Positions 44,523-52,386 of a DNA stretch of 64,000 nucleotides are shown here, one piece after another (position 1 is the first letter of the stretch; the number at the start of each line of letters is the position of its first letter). A model generated the notes under the pieces. The model ran no database searches and was not told where the DNA came from. It was given only the letters and a program-made list of their open reading frames with translations. Position numbers and translations under genes: made by a program. Origin of the DNA: Aquimarina sp040786285 (GTDB taxonomy: Bacteria > Bacteroidota > Bacteroidia > Flavobacteriales > Flavobacteriaceae); assembly GCF_040786285.1 (NCBI RefSeq), contig NZ_JBFMKQ010000001.1, positions 744,001 through 808,000 of the forward strand, written 5' to 3'.

Positions 44523-44842
44523 ATTCTCTTCTGGCTCTTTTTTAACGTACTAAGAAAAATATTACAGTTTATTGTTTAGTTTTCAGAAACTACTTGTGTT
44601 TCCTGCAAAAATAGGCTAATTATCTGTTTTTTTTAGTTTAATTTAAAGTATTAGACAATAATTCTTCATACACTTTAATCGAAAAGTAATATTAGCAAGC
44701 TAAATTATGTTTTTTAAAATCAAAGTGTTTTGTATACTCCGTTTAATTATATGATAAAGATAATCCCTTGCTTTTAAGCTATACATTGTTTTTTCTGTGC
44801 AAATAATGTATAAATTGATGGCATATCATTTTAATGTGTTAT
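44523..44842. other. 320-base gap between rmlB and the Wzz-like gene
   Basis: Very AT-rich, with no ORF longer than a few dozen codons that I trust. It holds a minus-strand TATTTTTG box at 44606-44613 (likely rml-leg promoter). No terminator hairpin for the Wzz-like gene upstream is evident; some read-through into rmlB is therefore possible. Confidence 0.5.
44606..44613 (-). promoter_or_regulatory. candidate -7 box (TATTTTTG) for the rml-leg operon
   Basis: The minus strand reads TATTTTTG followed by CAGG, 84 bases ahead of the rmlB start. No good -33 TTTG. The gap position at the head of a 13 kb same-strand run makes it the best promoter candidate. Confidence 0.4.
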
Positions 44843-45883
44843 TTATATTCTTTCCTTTTCATAATTCTTCAAATATGAATTTAATCGAAGAAGTATTAAG
44901 ATCAAAAATAAAATAGCAGAAAATACAATGGGCAATAACACCAATTTTTTATTTAAAAAATCATCTACTAAAACTCCTTTATTCGGAAATTCAGAAATAA
45001 TATTAATCGTATTTTTTGTATTCGCTTTTTCATTATTAAGTTCAATTTTTTCATCTTTCAATTTGCTTGCTTGATTTAATAATTCGATCTCCGACATTTG
45101 ATCTTGTTGGTTGTCGGCTAGATTAATACTTGTACTCCCTTGCGGTTTTTGGGCCTCGAGTATTTTTACTTTTTTATAAAACGCTTGTAATTCATTAATT
45201 TCTCCCTGTTGCATTACTATAACCGAATCCTTAAGAGCAATATTACGATCGTTTATCTTTTTCTGTAGTGTGAAGTATTCATTATTTTCTATAGATGTAA
45301 CAATAGCTTTTTGGCATTTTTTTGCAATTTCGGGTGATGTTGCTTCAATTTTAATTTTATGAAATTTTGCATTTATGTTATTGAAATTTTGCAAAAAATC
45401 GTTGTAATCTACTTGCTTTTGAGATATCGAATCCAATTCACTTATAAACGCACTAAATTGTTTTATTCTTTGTGTTTGATCTGAAAATGATTCTATGCTC
45501 ATTCTTTTAATAGTGAGCGCTTCTATTTCATTAATATGTAGCGCATCAGCAAGGGTTTCATGATCTTTCTGCTGTGCTAATTGATTATAAAACTCAATAT
45601 TATTATACAATTGTTGGGCACTGTTAAAATTAGGTTCTATAATCATTGAAGATCTGAATACGGGCTGAGATTTATAGTCCCAATAACCACCTATGGCTAA
45701 ACCTATAAGTACTGCAATTGAAAATTTTAAAAAGTGAAGTCTTAGAAATTTTAGAAACAGGATAAAAAGGTGCAAGATGTATTTAAAGGCGATACTTATA
45801 CGCTTAAGAAATGTATTAAAAGCATCTCCAATCAATGTAAACAACTGTCCTAAGTCGATTTCTTCAGGGTTATTTTCTTTCAT
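44843..45883 (-). CDS. Wzz-like polysaccharide co-polymerase 1
   Basis: 346 residues with the chain-length-determinant layout: a cytosolic N-terminus, one membrane helix (about 52-70, LKFSIAVLIGLAIGGYW), a long periplasmic part with a coiled-coil-like centre (about 210-290, many Lys/Glu/Leu), and a second helix near the end (about 318-338, LVLLPIVFSAILFLILILL). No tyrosine kinase domain or C-terminal Tyr cluster. It would set polymer length together with a Wzy protein. A second, similarly built gene lies upstream at 46418; they look like diverged tandem paralogues. Confidence 0.75.
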   Translation of the reverse strand: MKENNPEEIDLGQLFTLIGDAFNTFLKRISIAFKYILHLFILFLKFLRLHFLKFSIAVLIGLAIGGYWDYKSQPVFRSSMIIEPNFNSAQQLYNNIEFYNQLAQQKDHETLADALHINEIEALTIKRMSIESFSDQTQRIKQFSAFISELDSISQKQVDYNDFLQNFNNINAKFHKIKIEATSPEIAKKCQKAIVTSIENNEYFTLQKKINDRNIALKDSVIVMQQGEINELQAFYKKVKILEAQKPQGSTSINLADNQQDQMSEIELLNQASKLKDEKIELNNEKANTKNTINIISEFPNKGVLVDDFLNKKLVLLPIVFSAILFLILILLRLNSYLKNYEKERI

Positions 45884-46417
45884 CTGTGTAGGTTCATTTC
45901 ATTTTAAAGAACTCTGTTACCGAGGATTTAAAATGAATTTTATAAAAAAAATAGATATACAAGAATGCAATAGATTCAGAAAGCATATAATGCTATAAAC
46001 TGTATCGTATTCTTCGAGAATCTATGAAACATGTTTTTTTGACGATAGGGTAGGAAAAACGTCAATTACGAAATACAAATATTTGTATTTCTCCTAAAAA
46101 TGATTTAGGATTTTCTTTTAATCTTTAAAAGAATTGGGTGTAAATTAACGAAAAAAAACTCAAAAAATGAAGATGTATTGTTTATTTGTAAAAACTTAAC
46201 AATTCTATAAACTCGAGAAGTTTTGGACCTTTGTGATTTTAAGATTTTTTAACACAGACAACTATTTTTTCTAACAATTGAACCCATCAAGGATCTAAAT
46301 CAATTATAATTTTGTAATTACTGTAATTGATAGCTTTTACAATGTATTAAGTTGGTTTTTTATCATAAATTTTTCTCCACCCAATTTTGAGATGCTTTTT
46401 CGGATCACAAATTCTTT
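45884..46417. other. 534-base gap between the two Wzz-like genes
   Basis: AT-rich and apparently non-coding. It contains a perfect 22-base palindrome at 46070-46091 and, just after it, a 7-bp hairpin (46092-46110, TCCTAAA/TTTAGGA) followed by TTTTCTTTT on the plus strand. No supported gene or RNA was seen. The size of the gap, and these elements, suggest regulation of the downstream Wzz-like gene. Confidence 0.5.
46070..46091. promoter_or_regulatory. perfect 22-bp palindrome, possible operator
   Basis: The half site GAAATACAAAT is followed directly by its reverse complement ATTTGTATTTC. It lies about 190 bases upstream of the Wzz-like gene that starts at 45883. A dimeric regulator site is possible; chance in AT-rich DNA is less likely at this length but not excluded. 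Confidence 0.4.
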
Positions 46418-47422
46418 TTATGCATTATTTGCAAATTCATTCATCTGTTTAAGTAGGTAATTAAAAAAGAAAAATAAAGAAACCAATCCAAAAAGAAGCA
46501 ATGGTATACTGAACAATTTACGATTTACGATTTTCTTTTTGGTTTTAATAATATCTCCGTAATGCACAAAAGAAAACAAATCTTTATCAAGAAGTATAGT
46601 TCTTTCTTGCTCATTAATTAACTCCAGCAAAAGTTCTTTTTTTTGTAATAAAGAAGCTACCGAAACTGTTGGTAATTCTTCTTTATTATTATTAGAAATT
46701 ATCATTGTTCCTTTTTCGGCTTTGAGTGGATTATTACTTAGATTGGTTAAATATTCCTCTATAAACTGTAAGGTCTTTTTATTTTGCTCTAAGTTAGCTT
46801 GTTTCTGCTTTAGAGTAACCGTTATTATTTCGTTATAATAGATGTTTGATCTAATGTATTTTAAAATCGACTCGGTTATCTTATCGTTTGCATCACTTTT
46901 ATTTTTATAGTCGAAAACTAGTCTGTGATGTTTATAAAAATCTCTAAACTTTTCTTCTTCTACCTGGTTTTCATCATATGCATTCATTACGTCCTTAAAG
47001 AACTCCCTATCCTCATAGCGGTGCTGTAAATTATCAAGCACATCGGTTCCTTTTATTATAGGCTCTATGGTTATTTTTTTAATATTCTTTATGTTTTCTT
47101 CACTGATTCCGATCTTATTTAGTAAAGCATTATCCTCGAAATTATCCTCTAACTCATTTATAAGATCATATATGTACTTGGTACTATTATATTTTGGTTC
47201 AATAATAATTTCTTGAGCATAACTCATAGATGAACCCCGGTAGTTGTCCAGGAAATAACCGATCCCAGTCCCTATAACTAATAAAACGATAAATAAAACA
47301 GCCTTTTTCTTATAAAATAGTATTACAGAAATAATATGCTTAAGAAGTTTTCTAAATGATTCTTTAATCATCTTAAAAATCTCCATAAGATTTATCTCAT
47401 TGTTGTAATTTTCATTACTCAT
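46418..47422 (-). CDS. Wzz-like polysaccharide co-polymerase 2
   Basis: 334 residues: an N-terminal cytosolic segment (MSNENYNNEINLMEIFKMIK), a membrane helix (about 48-65, AVLFIVLLVIGTGIGYFLD), a periplasmic region with charged helical stretches (about 190-280) and a C-terminal helix (about 303-325, LFSIPLLLFGLVSLFFFFNY). The same plan and short motifs (EIxLxxLF/EINLMEIF start, IIEPxFNS/IIEPKYNS) are shared with the gene at 44843. It follows the unknown gene at 47427 by four bases, so it is transcribed with the M23-GH3 group rather than with rml-leg. Confidence 0.72.
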   Translation of the reverse strand: MSNENYNNEINLMEIFKMIKESFRKLLKHIISVILFYKKKAVLFIVLLVIGTGIGYFLDNYRGSSMSYAQEIIIEPKYNSTKYIYDLINELEDNFEDNALLNKIGISEENIKNIKKITIEPIIKGTDVLDNLQHRYEDREFFKDVMNAYDENQVEEEKFRDFYKHHRLVFDYKNKSDANDKITESILKYIRSNIYYNEIITVTLKQKQANLEQNKKTLQFIEEYLTNLSNNPLKAEKGTMIISNNNKEELPTVSVASLLQKKELLLELINEQERTILLDKDLFSFVHYGDIIKTKKKIVNRKLFSIPLLLFGLVSLFFFFNYLLKQMNEFANNA

Positions 47423-47426
47423 AATA

Positions 47427-49124
47427 TTATCTTTCTTTAAATATTTGTTCGATTATTTTTTCGGTAATAAGGTATGTAGGTTTTACTCCTGTAGTACCTA
47501 ATCCTCCCGAGGCCAGTGTGCTTCCTGTCTCTAGCGGGTTATCTGATGCATAGTATGCATAGCGTACTTTGACCTTAGGACTTATACTTCCTCTTAGTTT
47601 TGATGCAGATTGTATTGCTTTTTGGTAATGAGCGCCTTCCATTTCTAGCCCAATCACATTCCATGTAGAATCATGAAAGAACTTTAAAATATCTCTGTTT
47701 TGTAGAGAAGTACCTAAAACGGTGATCATAGCTCCATCGTAGATGTCGATCCCACTGCCTTCTAGATCTCTCTTTTTTAATTGGTTTTTAAACGGGTAAT
47801 TATCGGCTGTGCCCTCAAAAACATGAGCAGAAGGAATCATAATATCTCCTTTTCCTCCTTCGAGAATACCTGCTTTTCCCATAATAGAGACTGATTTAAC
47901 ATCCATATGAGTTTTACTTCCCTGAACCACTGAGTAAGGTTTCAATAGTTCATCCATAGTTTCATATGCTTGTTCACCAAATGCATAATCCATTACAATG
48001 ATAACCGGTTTATCCTTATCTTCTAAATCGGCAATTAAACTAGCATACTCCCCTTCTGTATATTTAGCAGTATCAAACAGTTGAACATTAATATTTGCGC
48101 CACTTTGATCTTCTATATATGTCATTCCTTTTTGCAACGCTAACTTCTCAACTCTTGCTCTTAGCTTGTCATTTTTGTTATCACTTAATGACTCATAAAT
48201 ATCAAAAGTGTCCTTATTCTTTAGTTCTGTTTTTAATGCAATAGGCGCATATAAAGCATTCATTACGCTATGCATGTTTGCACTGATAATGTGAATTGGC
48301 CTATCAAACAAGTTTAGTTCTTCTAATCTGTTCTTGATCGCGTTTGCCCATATTTCACCATGAATATGGTGCCCTAACCTTTCTCTTAAGACGGGACTAA
48401 AGGTTACTATACGTTTTTGGTCCTCTATTGATTCGTCTATCGCTAACTTACCTAACCAATAAATAATGTGTAAAAACCGCTCTTTATTTTCTGGGCATGA
48501 GAAATCGCTGTAAATTGAAGATACTTCTTCAAAAGTGCGTCCCAATATATTTGCAGTATGCGTTAATGCCACTTCTCTTTCGGCCTTGGTCAACTCTTTC
48601 TTGGTGGTTAACACCGCTTTTTCAAGTTTTTGCCAATCACGAGTTACATTACCTTGCTCATTAATCACCACACGATTCATAATCTTATGCGATTCTATAA
48701 ACAGAAATGTGAGGTGCGTAAGGATGTCATAAATTTCAGAGCGTCCACGAGTGATCTCTATATTCATCTGTTCTTCGTCGATACGATAACAGTTTCTACG
48801 TCTCTTAGGCGGAACTATCGCTTTAAAATGAGAGTTTTTATATCCTTCTTCACTTGTGAGATTTATATATCTGCACTCTTCTATACCAAAAGGTAAACGA
48901 TCTATAACATAAAGTAAACCATTAAGTTCTACTTTTTCTTCTGCAACAGAACCATAAATTTCGGGGCGTAGCGTAAGCAAAGCTTCTCTAAGAGTTTCGC
49001 CAGAGACACCCATGGGTTTATAAAAACCTCTATTGAAAAGATGACGCATAGTGATGTACATGCGTTCTATTGCGCTCGAACTCTCTTGAGCCCTTGTTCT
49101 TCCTTGTAGTATACGATTTGCCAT
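47427..49124 (-). CDS. conserved Bacteroidota protein of unknown function (DUF6909-like)
   Basis: 565 residues, soluble, no signal peptide. I recall this family as DUF6909, conserved in Flavobacteriia. The N-terminal about 270 residues are helical and charged. In the C-terminal half, residues around 355-385 (DKPVIIVMDYAFGEQAYETM), 440-470 and WNVIGLEMEGAHYQKAIQSA near 515-535 resemble the phosphorylase fold, in which a MEG/MES glutamate binds the ribose of nucleosides. This similarity is by eye only. Placed between GH3 and a Wzz-like gene. Function not assigned. Confidence 0.7.
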   Translation of the reverse strand: MANRILQGRTRAQESSSAIERMYITMRHLFNRGFYKPMGVSGETLREALLTLRPEIYGSVAEEKVELNGLLYVIDRLPFGIEECRYINLTSEEGYKNSHFKAIVPPKRRRNCYRIDEEQMNIEITRGRSEIYDILTHLTFLFIESHKIMNRVVINEQGNVTRDWQKLEKAVLTTKKELTKAEREVALTHTANILGRTFEEVSSIYSDFSCPENKERFLHIIYWLGKLAIDESIEDQKRIVTFSPVLRERLGHHIHGEIWANAIKNRLEELNLFDRPIHIISANMHSVMNALYAPIALKTELKNKDTFDIYESLSDNKNDKLRARVEKLALQKGMTYIEDQSGANINVQLFDTAKYTEGEYASLIADLEDKDKPVIIVMDYAFGEQAYETMDELLKPYSVVQGSKTHMDVKSVSIMGKAGILEGGKGDIMIPSAHVFEGTADNYPFKNQLKKRDLEGSGIDIYDGAMITVLGTSLQNRDILKFFHDSTWNVIGLEMEGAHYQKAIQSASKLRGSISPKVKVRYAYYASDNPLETGSTLASGGLGTTGVKPTYLITEKIIEQIFKER

Positions 49125-49179
49125 AAATTTTTCCTAGCAAATATAAGTATACTAACCGAAGATTTAAATTCAATTCCTA

Positions 49180-50679
49180 TTATTTGTTGATCATTGCAGA
49201 AAGTGCATCTGCAATATTTCTGTCATTAGAAAGTCTTGGTAGTTTATTTTGCCCTCCTAACTTACCTATAGATTTCATATAATTCTTAAATCCATCTTTT
49301 GGAACAGCCTTTATTTTTAGGGTTCTCAGAATCTTTCCTTCTATCAAATCATCATAATAAGAATTCTGTTTTCGAAGCGAATTGTCTATTGCTAATGCTA
49401 GTGTTTCGATGTCCTTGGGCGTTTCACTAAATTCTATAAACCACTCGTGATAAGGCAATTCTGAATCATCTGGATTCACCTGTGGTGCTACTGTAAAATC
49501 GTTAATTAATACTCCATTTGCTTCTGCCCCGTTTTTAAGTGCTACTTCGACTTCTTTTCCGATGACATGTTCTCCAAAAGCCGAAATAAAGTGCTTTATC
49601 CTTCCTGATACTACAACTCTGTATGGAGAAGTACTAGTAAACATTACGGTATCGCCTACATTATACGCCCACAATCCTGCGGTAGTAGAAACCAACATCA
49701 CATAATTAACTCCTTTTTCTACTTCGCCGATAGTTAATCGCTTGGGGGTTTCTTCAAAAAACTCATCTGCCTTTACAAATTCATAAAACATACCCGAATC
49801 CAATTGCAGCAACATCCCTTTTTCATTCTGTTTATCCTGAAAAGCAAAGAAACCTTCAGAAGCAGGATATAATTCTATACTCGCCACTTTTCTTCCAATA
49901 AGTTTTTCGAAAGTACTTTTGTAGGGTTCAAAGTTCACACCTCCATAAATAAACAACTCAAATCCTTTGAAGAGTTCTCCTATGGTTTTATTTGTTTTTT
50001 GCTGAAGTTTTTCAAAATACATCTGTACCCATGGTGGAATACCACTAATCACCGTCATGTTTTTATCTACCGTCTCTTCAACAATGGCATCTACTTTTTG
50101 TTCCCAGTCTTCTATACAATTGGTCTCCAAGCTTGGCATCCGGTTTTTTTGTAGATACTTTGGTACGTAGTGTGCCACTATTCCTGATAGTCTACCCAAT
50201 TTTACACCATTTTGCTCACTAAGTTCTGGGCTCCCTTGTAGGAATATCATACTACCATCTACAAAATCAGTTTTTCCCGATTCTTCAATATAGCATAATA
50301 TTGCATTGCGAGCGGCTCTGATATGGGTGGGTATAGAATCCTTGGTGAGTGGTATATATTTTGCTCCACTTGTGGTTCCTGAAGTTTTGGCAAAATATAA
50401 TGGTTTTCCTGGCCATAATATATCTTTCTCTCCGTCAACCACTCGGTTCACATATGGTTTTAATTCTTCATAATCTCGTATGGGAACATTCTTAGCAAAA
50501 TCTGAAAAGGTTTTTACCTCTTTAAAATTATGATCTATACCGAATGCTGTATCTCTGGCACTCTCTATGAGGTTTTTAAAAACACGTTCTTGCGTTTTTA
50601 CCGGATGTGATGCCCATTTATTAATTCTTTTGCGAATGCGTTTGGCAAAAATCTTAGCACCGAATGCTTTTATAGACAT
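49180..50679 (-). CDS. GH3-family acyl-adenylate/amido synthetase-like protein
   Basis: 499 residues with the GH3 layout: GIDHNFKEVKTFSDFAKNVP and VPIRDYEELKPYVNRVVDGE near the N-terminus, the ATP phosphate loop FAKTSGTTSGAKYIPLTKDS near 105-124, the second ATP motif ELYPASEGFFAFQD near 270-285 and VGDTVMFTSTSPYRVVVSGR. Plant GH3 enzymes conjugate acyl acids to amino acids; bacterial members are widespread in Bacteroidota but their substrates are unknown. It starts six bases after the M23 peptidase stop, so they form one transcript. Confidence 0.88.
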   Translation of the reverse strand: MSIKAFGAKIFAKRIRKRINKWASHPVKTQERVFKNLIESARDTAFGIDHNFKEVKTFSDFAKNVPIRDYEELKPYVNRVVDGEKDILWPGKPLYFAKTSGTTSGAKYIPLTKDSIPTHIRAARNAILCYIEESGKTDFVDGSMIFLQGSPELSEQNGVKLGRLSGIVAHYVPKYLQKNRMPSLETNCIEDWEQKVDAIVEETVDKNMTVISGIPPWVQMYFEKLQQKTNKTIGELFKGFELFIYGGVNFEPYKSTFEKLIGRKVASIELYPASEGFFAFQDKQNEKGMLLQLDSGMFYEFVKADEFFEETPKRLTIGEVEKGVNYVMLVSTTAGLWAYNVGDTVMFTSTSPYRVVVSGRIKHFISAFGEHVIGKEVEVALKNGAEANGVLINDFTVAPQVNPDDSELPYHEWFIEFSETPKDIETLALAIDNSLRKQNSYYDDLIEGKILRTLKIKAVPKDGFKNYMKSIGKLGGQNKLPRLSNDRNIADALSAMINK

Positions 50680-50685
50680 AGATAA

Positions 50686-51558
50686 TTATTGTTCAAAATC
50701 AATAAAGTTAGATGGGTCTGTAGGATATCCATCTCTCCATAACTCAAAATGTAAATGGGGCCCTGTAGATAGTTCTCCTGTAGAACCAGCAGTGGCAATT
50801 ACTTCTCCAGATTTTACCTGTTCTCCCTGCTGTTTTGCAAGAGATGCATTATGTTTATACACTGTAAGAAGGTTGTTATTGTGCTTAACTATGATTACGT
50901 GGCCGGTTTCTGCAGTCCATTCGGCAAAAATTACCGTGCCCGAAGAAGCGGCCTTTACTGGTGTATCTTTAGGAACGGCAACATCTATACCGTAGTGTTT
51001 CTCATTTACACTATATCCAGAAGTAATGCTTCCTTTTACGGGTGGAAATAGTGAGAAATCTGTACTTGATTTTTCGCTTTCGAACAAACTGTACTTGTCT
51101 TCTTTGGATACTTCTTCTCTAAGTTGAATGTCCTGCTCAGAAGGCGCCAAATCTATCTCTTCGGGATTGATTTTTTGGGCCTGTACGGCAGAATCAATAT
51201 CAAATTCTACTGTTTTAACATCTCCCGTAAGTACTTTTTTAATCGACTTATAATATTCTTGATTTATGGTAATTCTGGACTCTAACGAATCCGTAGTCGC
51301 AACTAATTGAGTTGCTTTCAGATTTAGTGATGTCGAAGAGTATCCCGGGATATATTCCCTTAATGGGGTAAAAGCAATTAAAAAGGTGGTTCCTGCTACC
51401 AAAACTATCGAAGTGATTGTAACCAATACGAAAACATTAAGCCTGTTTAGCTTAAAGGATATTCTCTCTTCAAAAGTATCTTCATTAAGGATAACCAAAC
51501 GATACTTATTAAGCAGCTTTCTGGCAATTCTCTTTTGTTCTTTTTTCTTTTTAGCCAT
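50686..51558 (-). CDS. membrane-anchored M23 metallopeptidase
   Basis: 290 residues: a basic cytosolic N-terminus (MAKKKKEQKRIARKLLNKYR), one membrane helix (about 44-64, VFVLVTITSIVLVAGTTFLI), a helical stalk, and a C-terminal lysostaphin-type domain with the zinc motifs H-x3-D in EKHYGIDVAVP and HxH in GPHLHFELW. It cuts peptidoglycan cross-bridges or, as with MepM/NlpD-like proteins, regulates such cleavage; the catalytic residues look intact. First gene of the group running to 46418. Confidence 0.9.
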   Translation of the reverse strand: MAKKKKEQKRIARKLLNKYRLVILNEDTFEERISFKLNRLNVFVLVTITSIVLVAGTTFLIAFTPLREYIPGYSSTSLNLKATQLVATTDSLESRITINQEYYKSIKKVLTGDVKTVEFDIDSAVQAQKINPEEIDLAPSEQDIQLREEVSKEDKYSLFESEKSSTDFSLFPPVKGSITSGYSVNEKHYGIDVAVPKDTPVKAASSGTVIFAEWTAETGHVIIVKHNNNLLTVYKHNASLAKQQGEQVKSGEVIATAGSTGELSTGPHLHFELWRDGYPTDPSNFIDFEQ

Positions 51559-51606
51559 AGATTACATCGTATACCATAAATGATATCAAAAAAAGTATAT
51601 TAATCG

Positions 51607-51614
51607 CAAATATA
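51607..51614 (-). promoter_or_regulatory. candidate -7 box (TATATTTG) for the M23-GH3 operon
   Basis: The minus strand reads TATATTTG followed by CG, about 50 bases upstream of the M23 start. Weak -33. Paired with a divergent tatA promoter 120 bases away. Confidence 0.4.
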
Positions 51615-51734
51615 CATATTCTTGTAATTAAAGAATATAACGCAAACGATTAATAAATCGTTTGAATAATCAAAAAATAACATTGCCCACACTTGTTTTT
51701 AACAGTTTAAAAATGGTATTAACATTATTCTTAC

Positions 51735-51742
51735 TAACTTTG
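51735..51742 (+). promoter_or_regulatory. candidate -7 box (TAACTTTGCAC) for tatA
   Basis: TAACTTTG followed by CAC on the plus strand, 19 bases ahead of the tatA start. A textbook flavobacterial -7 element; the -33 element is not obvious. Confidence 0.5.
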
Positions 51743-51761
51743 CACTCTAATAGTTTAGATC

Positions 51762-51950
51762 ATGATGTCATTAAGTATATTTTTAGGAATGATTGGCCCA
51801 TGGCAAATTGCCTTAATTGTAGCCATTGTATTGCTTTTATTTGGAGGAAAGAAAATCCCCGAATTAATGAGAGGCCTTGGTAGCGGTATAAAAGAATTTA
51901 AGGATGCATCGAAAGAAGAAGAGGATCCTAAAATTGATGAGAAAAAGTAA
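51762..51950 (+). CDS. tatA: twin-arginine translocase subunit TatA/E
   Basis: 62 residues: a short periplasmic start, one membrane helix (GPWQIALIVAIVLLLFGG near 11-28), the hinge FGGKKIP and an amphipathic helix (ELMRGLGSGIKEFKDASKE), then an acidic/lysine tail. This is the TatA plan; TatA forms the size-adaptable pore of the Tat export system. A second ATG three bases in is an equally good start. The gene stands alone, divergent from the M23 gene, and is closed by the hairpin at 51975-52006. Confidence 0.93.
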   Translation: MMSLSIFLGMIGPWQIALIVAIVLLLFGGKKIPELMRGLGSGIKEFKDASKEEEDPKIDEKK

Positions 51951-51974
51951 TTTTTGTAATCAAATGTATAAATC

Positions 51975-52006
51975 AAACCCAACTCGTATGAGTTGGGTTT
52001 TTTGTT
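51975..52006 (+). terminator. rho-independent terminator of tatA
   Basis: A perfect 11-bp stem (AAACCCAACTC/GAGTTGGGTTT) with a 4-base loop, followed by TTT, 24 bases after the tatA stop. Confidence 0.9.
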
Positions 52007-52119
52007 ACATCTACATCTAAAACATAGGTCACTACTTCTTTAAAATAAAAAAATCATAAATAGGTGTGATATTTTGATACTTAGCTATACTTATACAGTA
52101 TAACTAAAATCATATAGCC

Positions 52120-52245
52120 ATGAAACAGCCGAAAAATAGATTCGTTTTTTTTCTACGTAAATTCTTTCAATTTCATAAACGTGAAGTCAAGCAGTTTAAT
52201 GCCATTTTAGGTGTTAAATCTAATGTATCATCATGCAAAAGTTAA
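52120..52245 (+). CDS. possible small basic peptide (41 residues)
   Basis: An ATG-to-TAA frame starting MKQPKNRFVFFLRKFFQFHK, very basic and aromatic, ending with a Cys near the C-terminus (SSCKS). It lies in the intergenic space after the tatA terminator and is followed by a hairpin at 52284-52300. It was judged by composition and position only; no family is recognised and many such small frames are not genes. Confidence 0.3.
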   Translation: MKQPKNRFVFFLRKFFQFHKREVKQFNAILGVKSNVSSCKS

Positions 52246-52386
52246 TCCCTTTTAATTAAAAAGCTATGTATGACTACCATTCTCAGCAATAACATTGCTG
52301 ATCTGCTACTCATTTTTATTTCTACTTACATCTTTAGTATCTCCCCGCCTAAAAAAGGCGAGGAGTTTATAAAGATTATGAAATAT

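Larger units (their letters stand above)
51951..52386. other. 436-base region between tatA and tex
   Basis: Contains the tatA terminator (51975-52006), a possible 41-codon ORF (52120-52245), a small hairpin CAGCAAT/ATTGCTG (52284-52300) and a GC-rich 10-bp stem with one mismatch (52341-52365, CTCCCCGCCT/AGGCGAGGAG) just beyond the tex stop. The last two could be parts of a tex terminator or of a dispersed palindrome; neither has a good T-run. Confidence 0.5.

Noticed and set aside
52341..52365. GC-rich hairpin as a strong tex terminator
   Set aside because: One mismatch in the stem and no T-run after it on either strand; kept only as part of the gap description.
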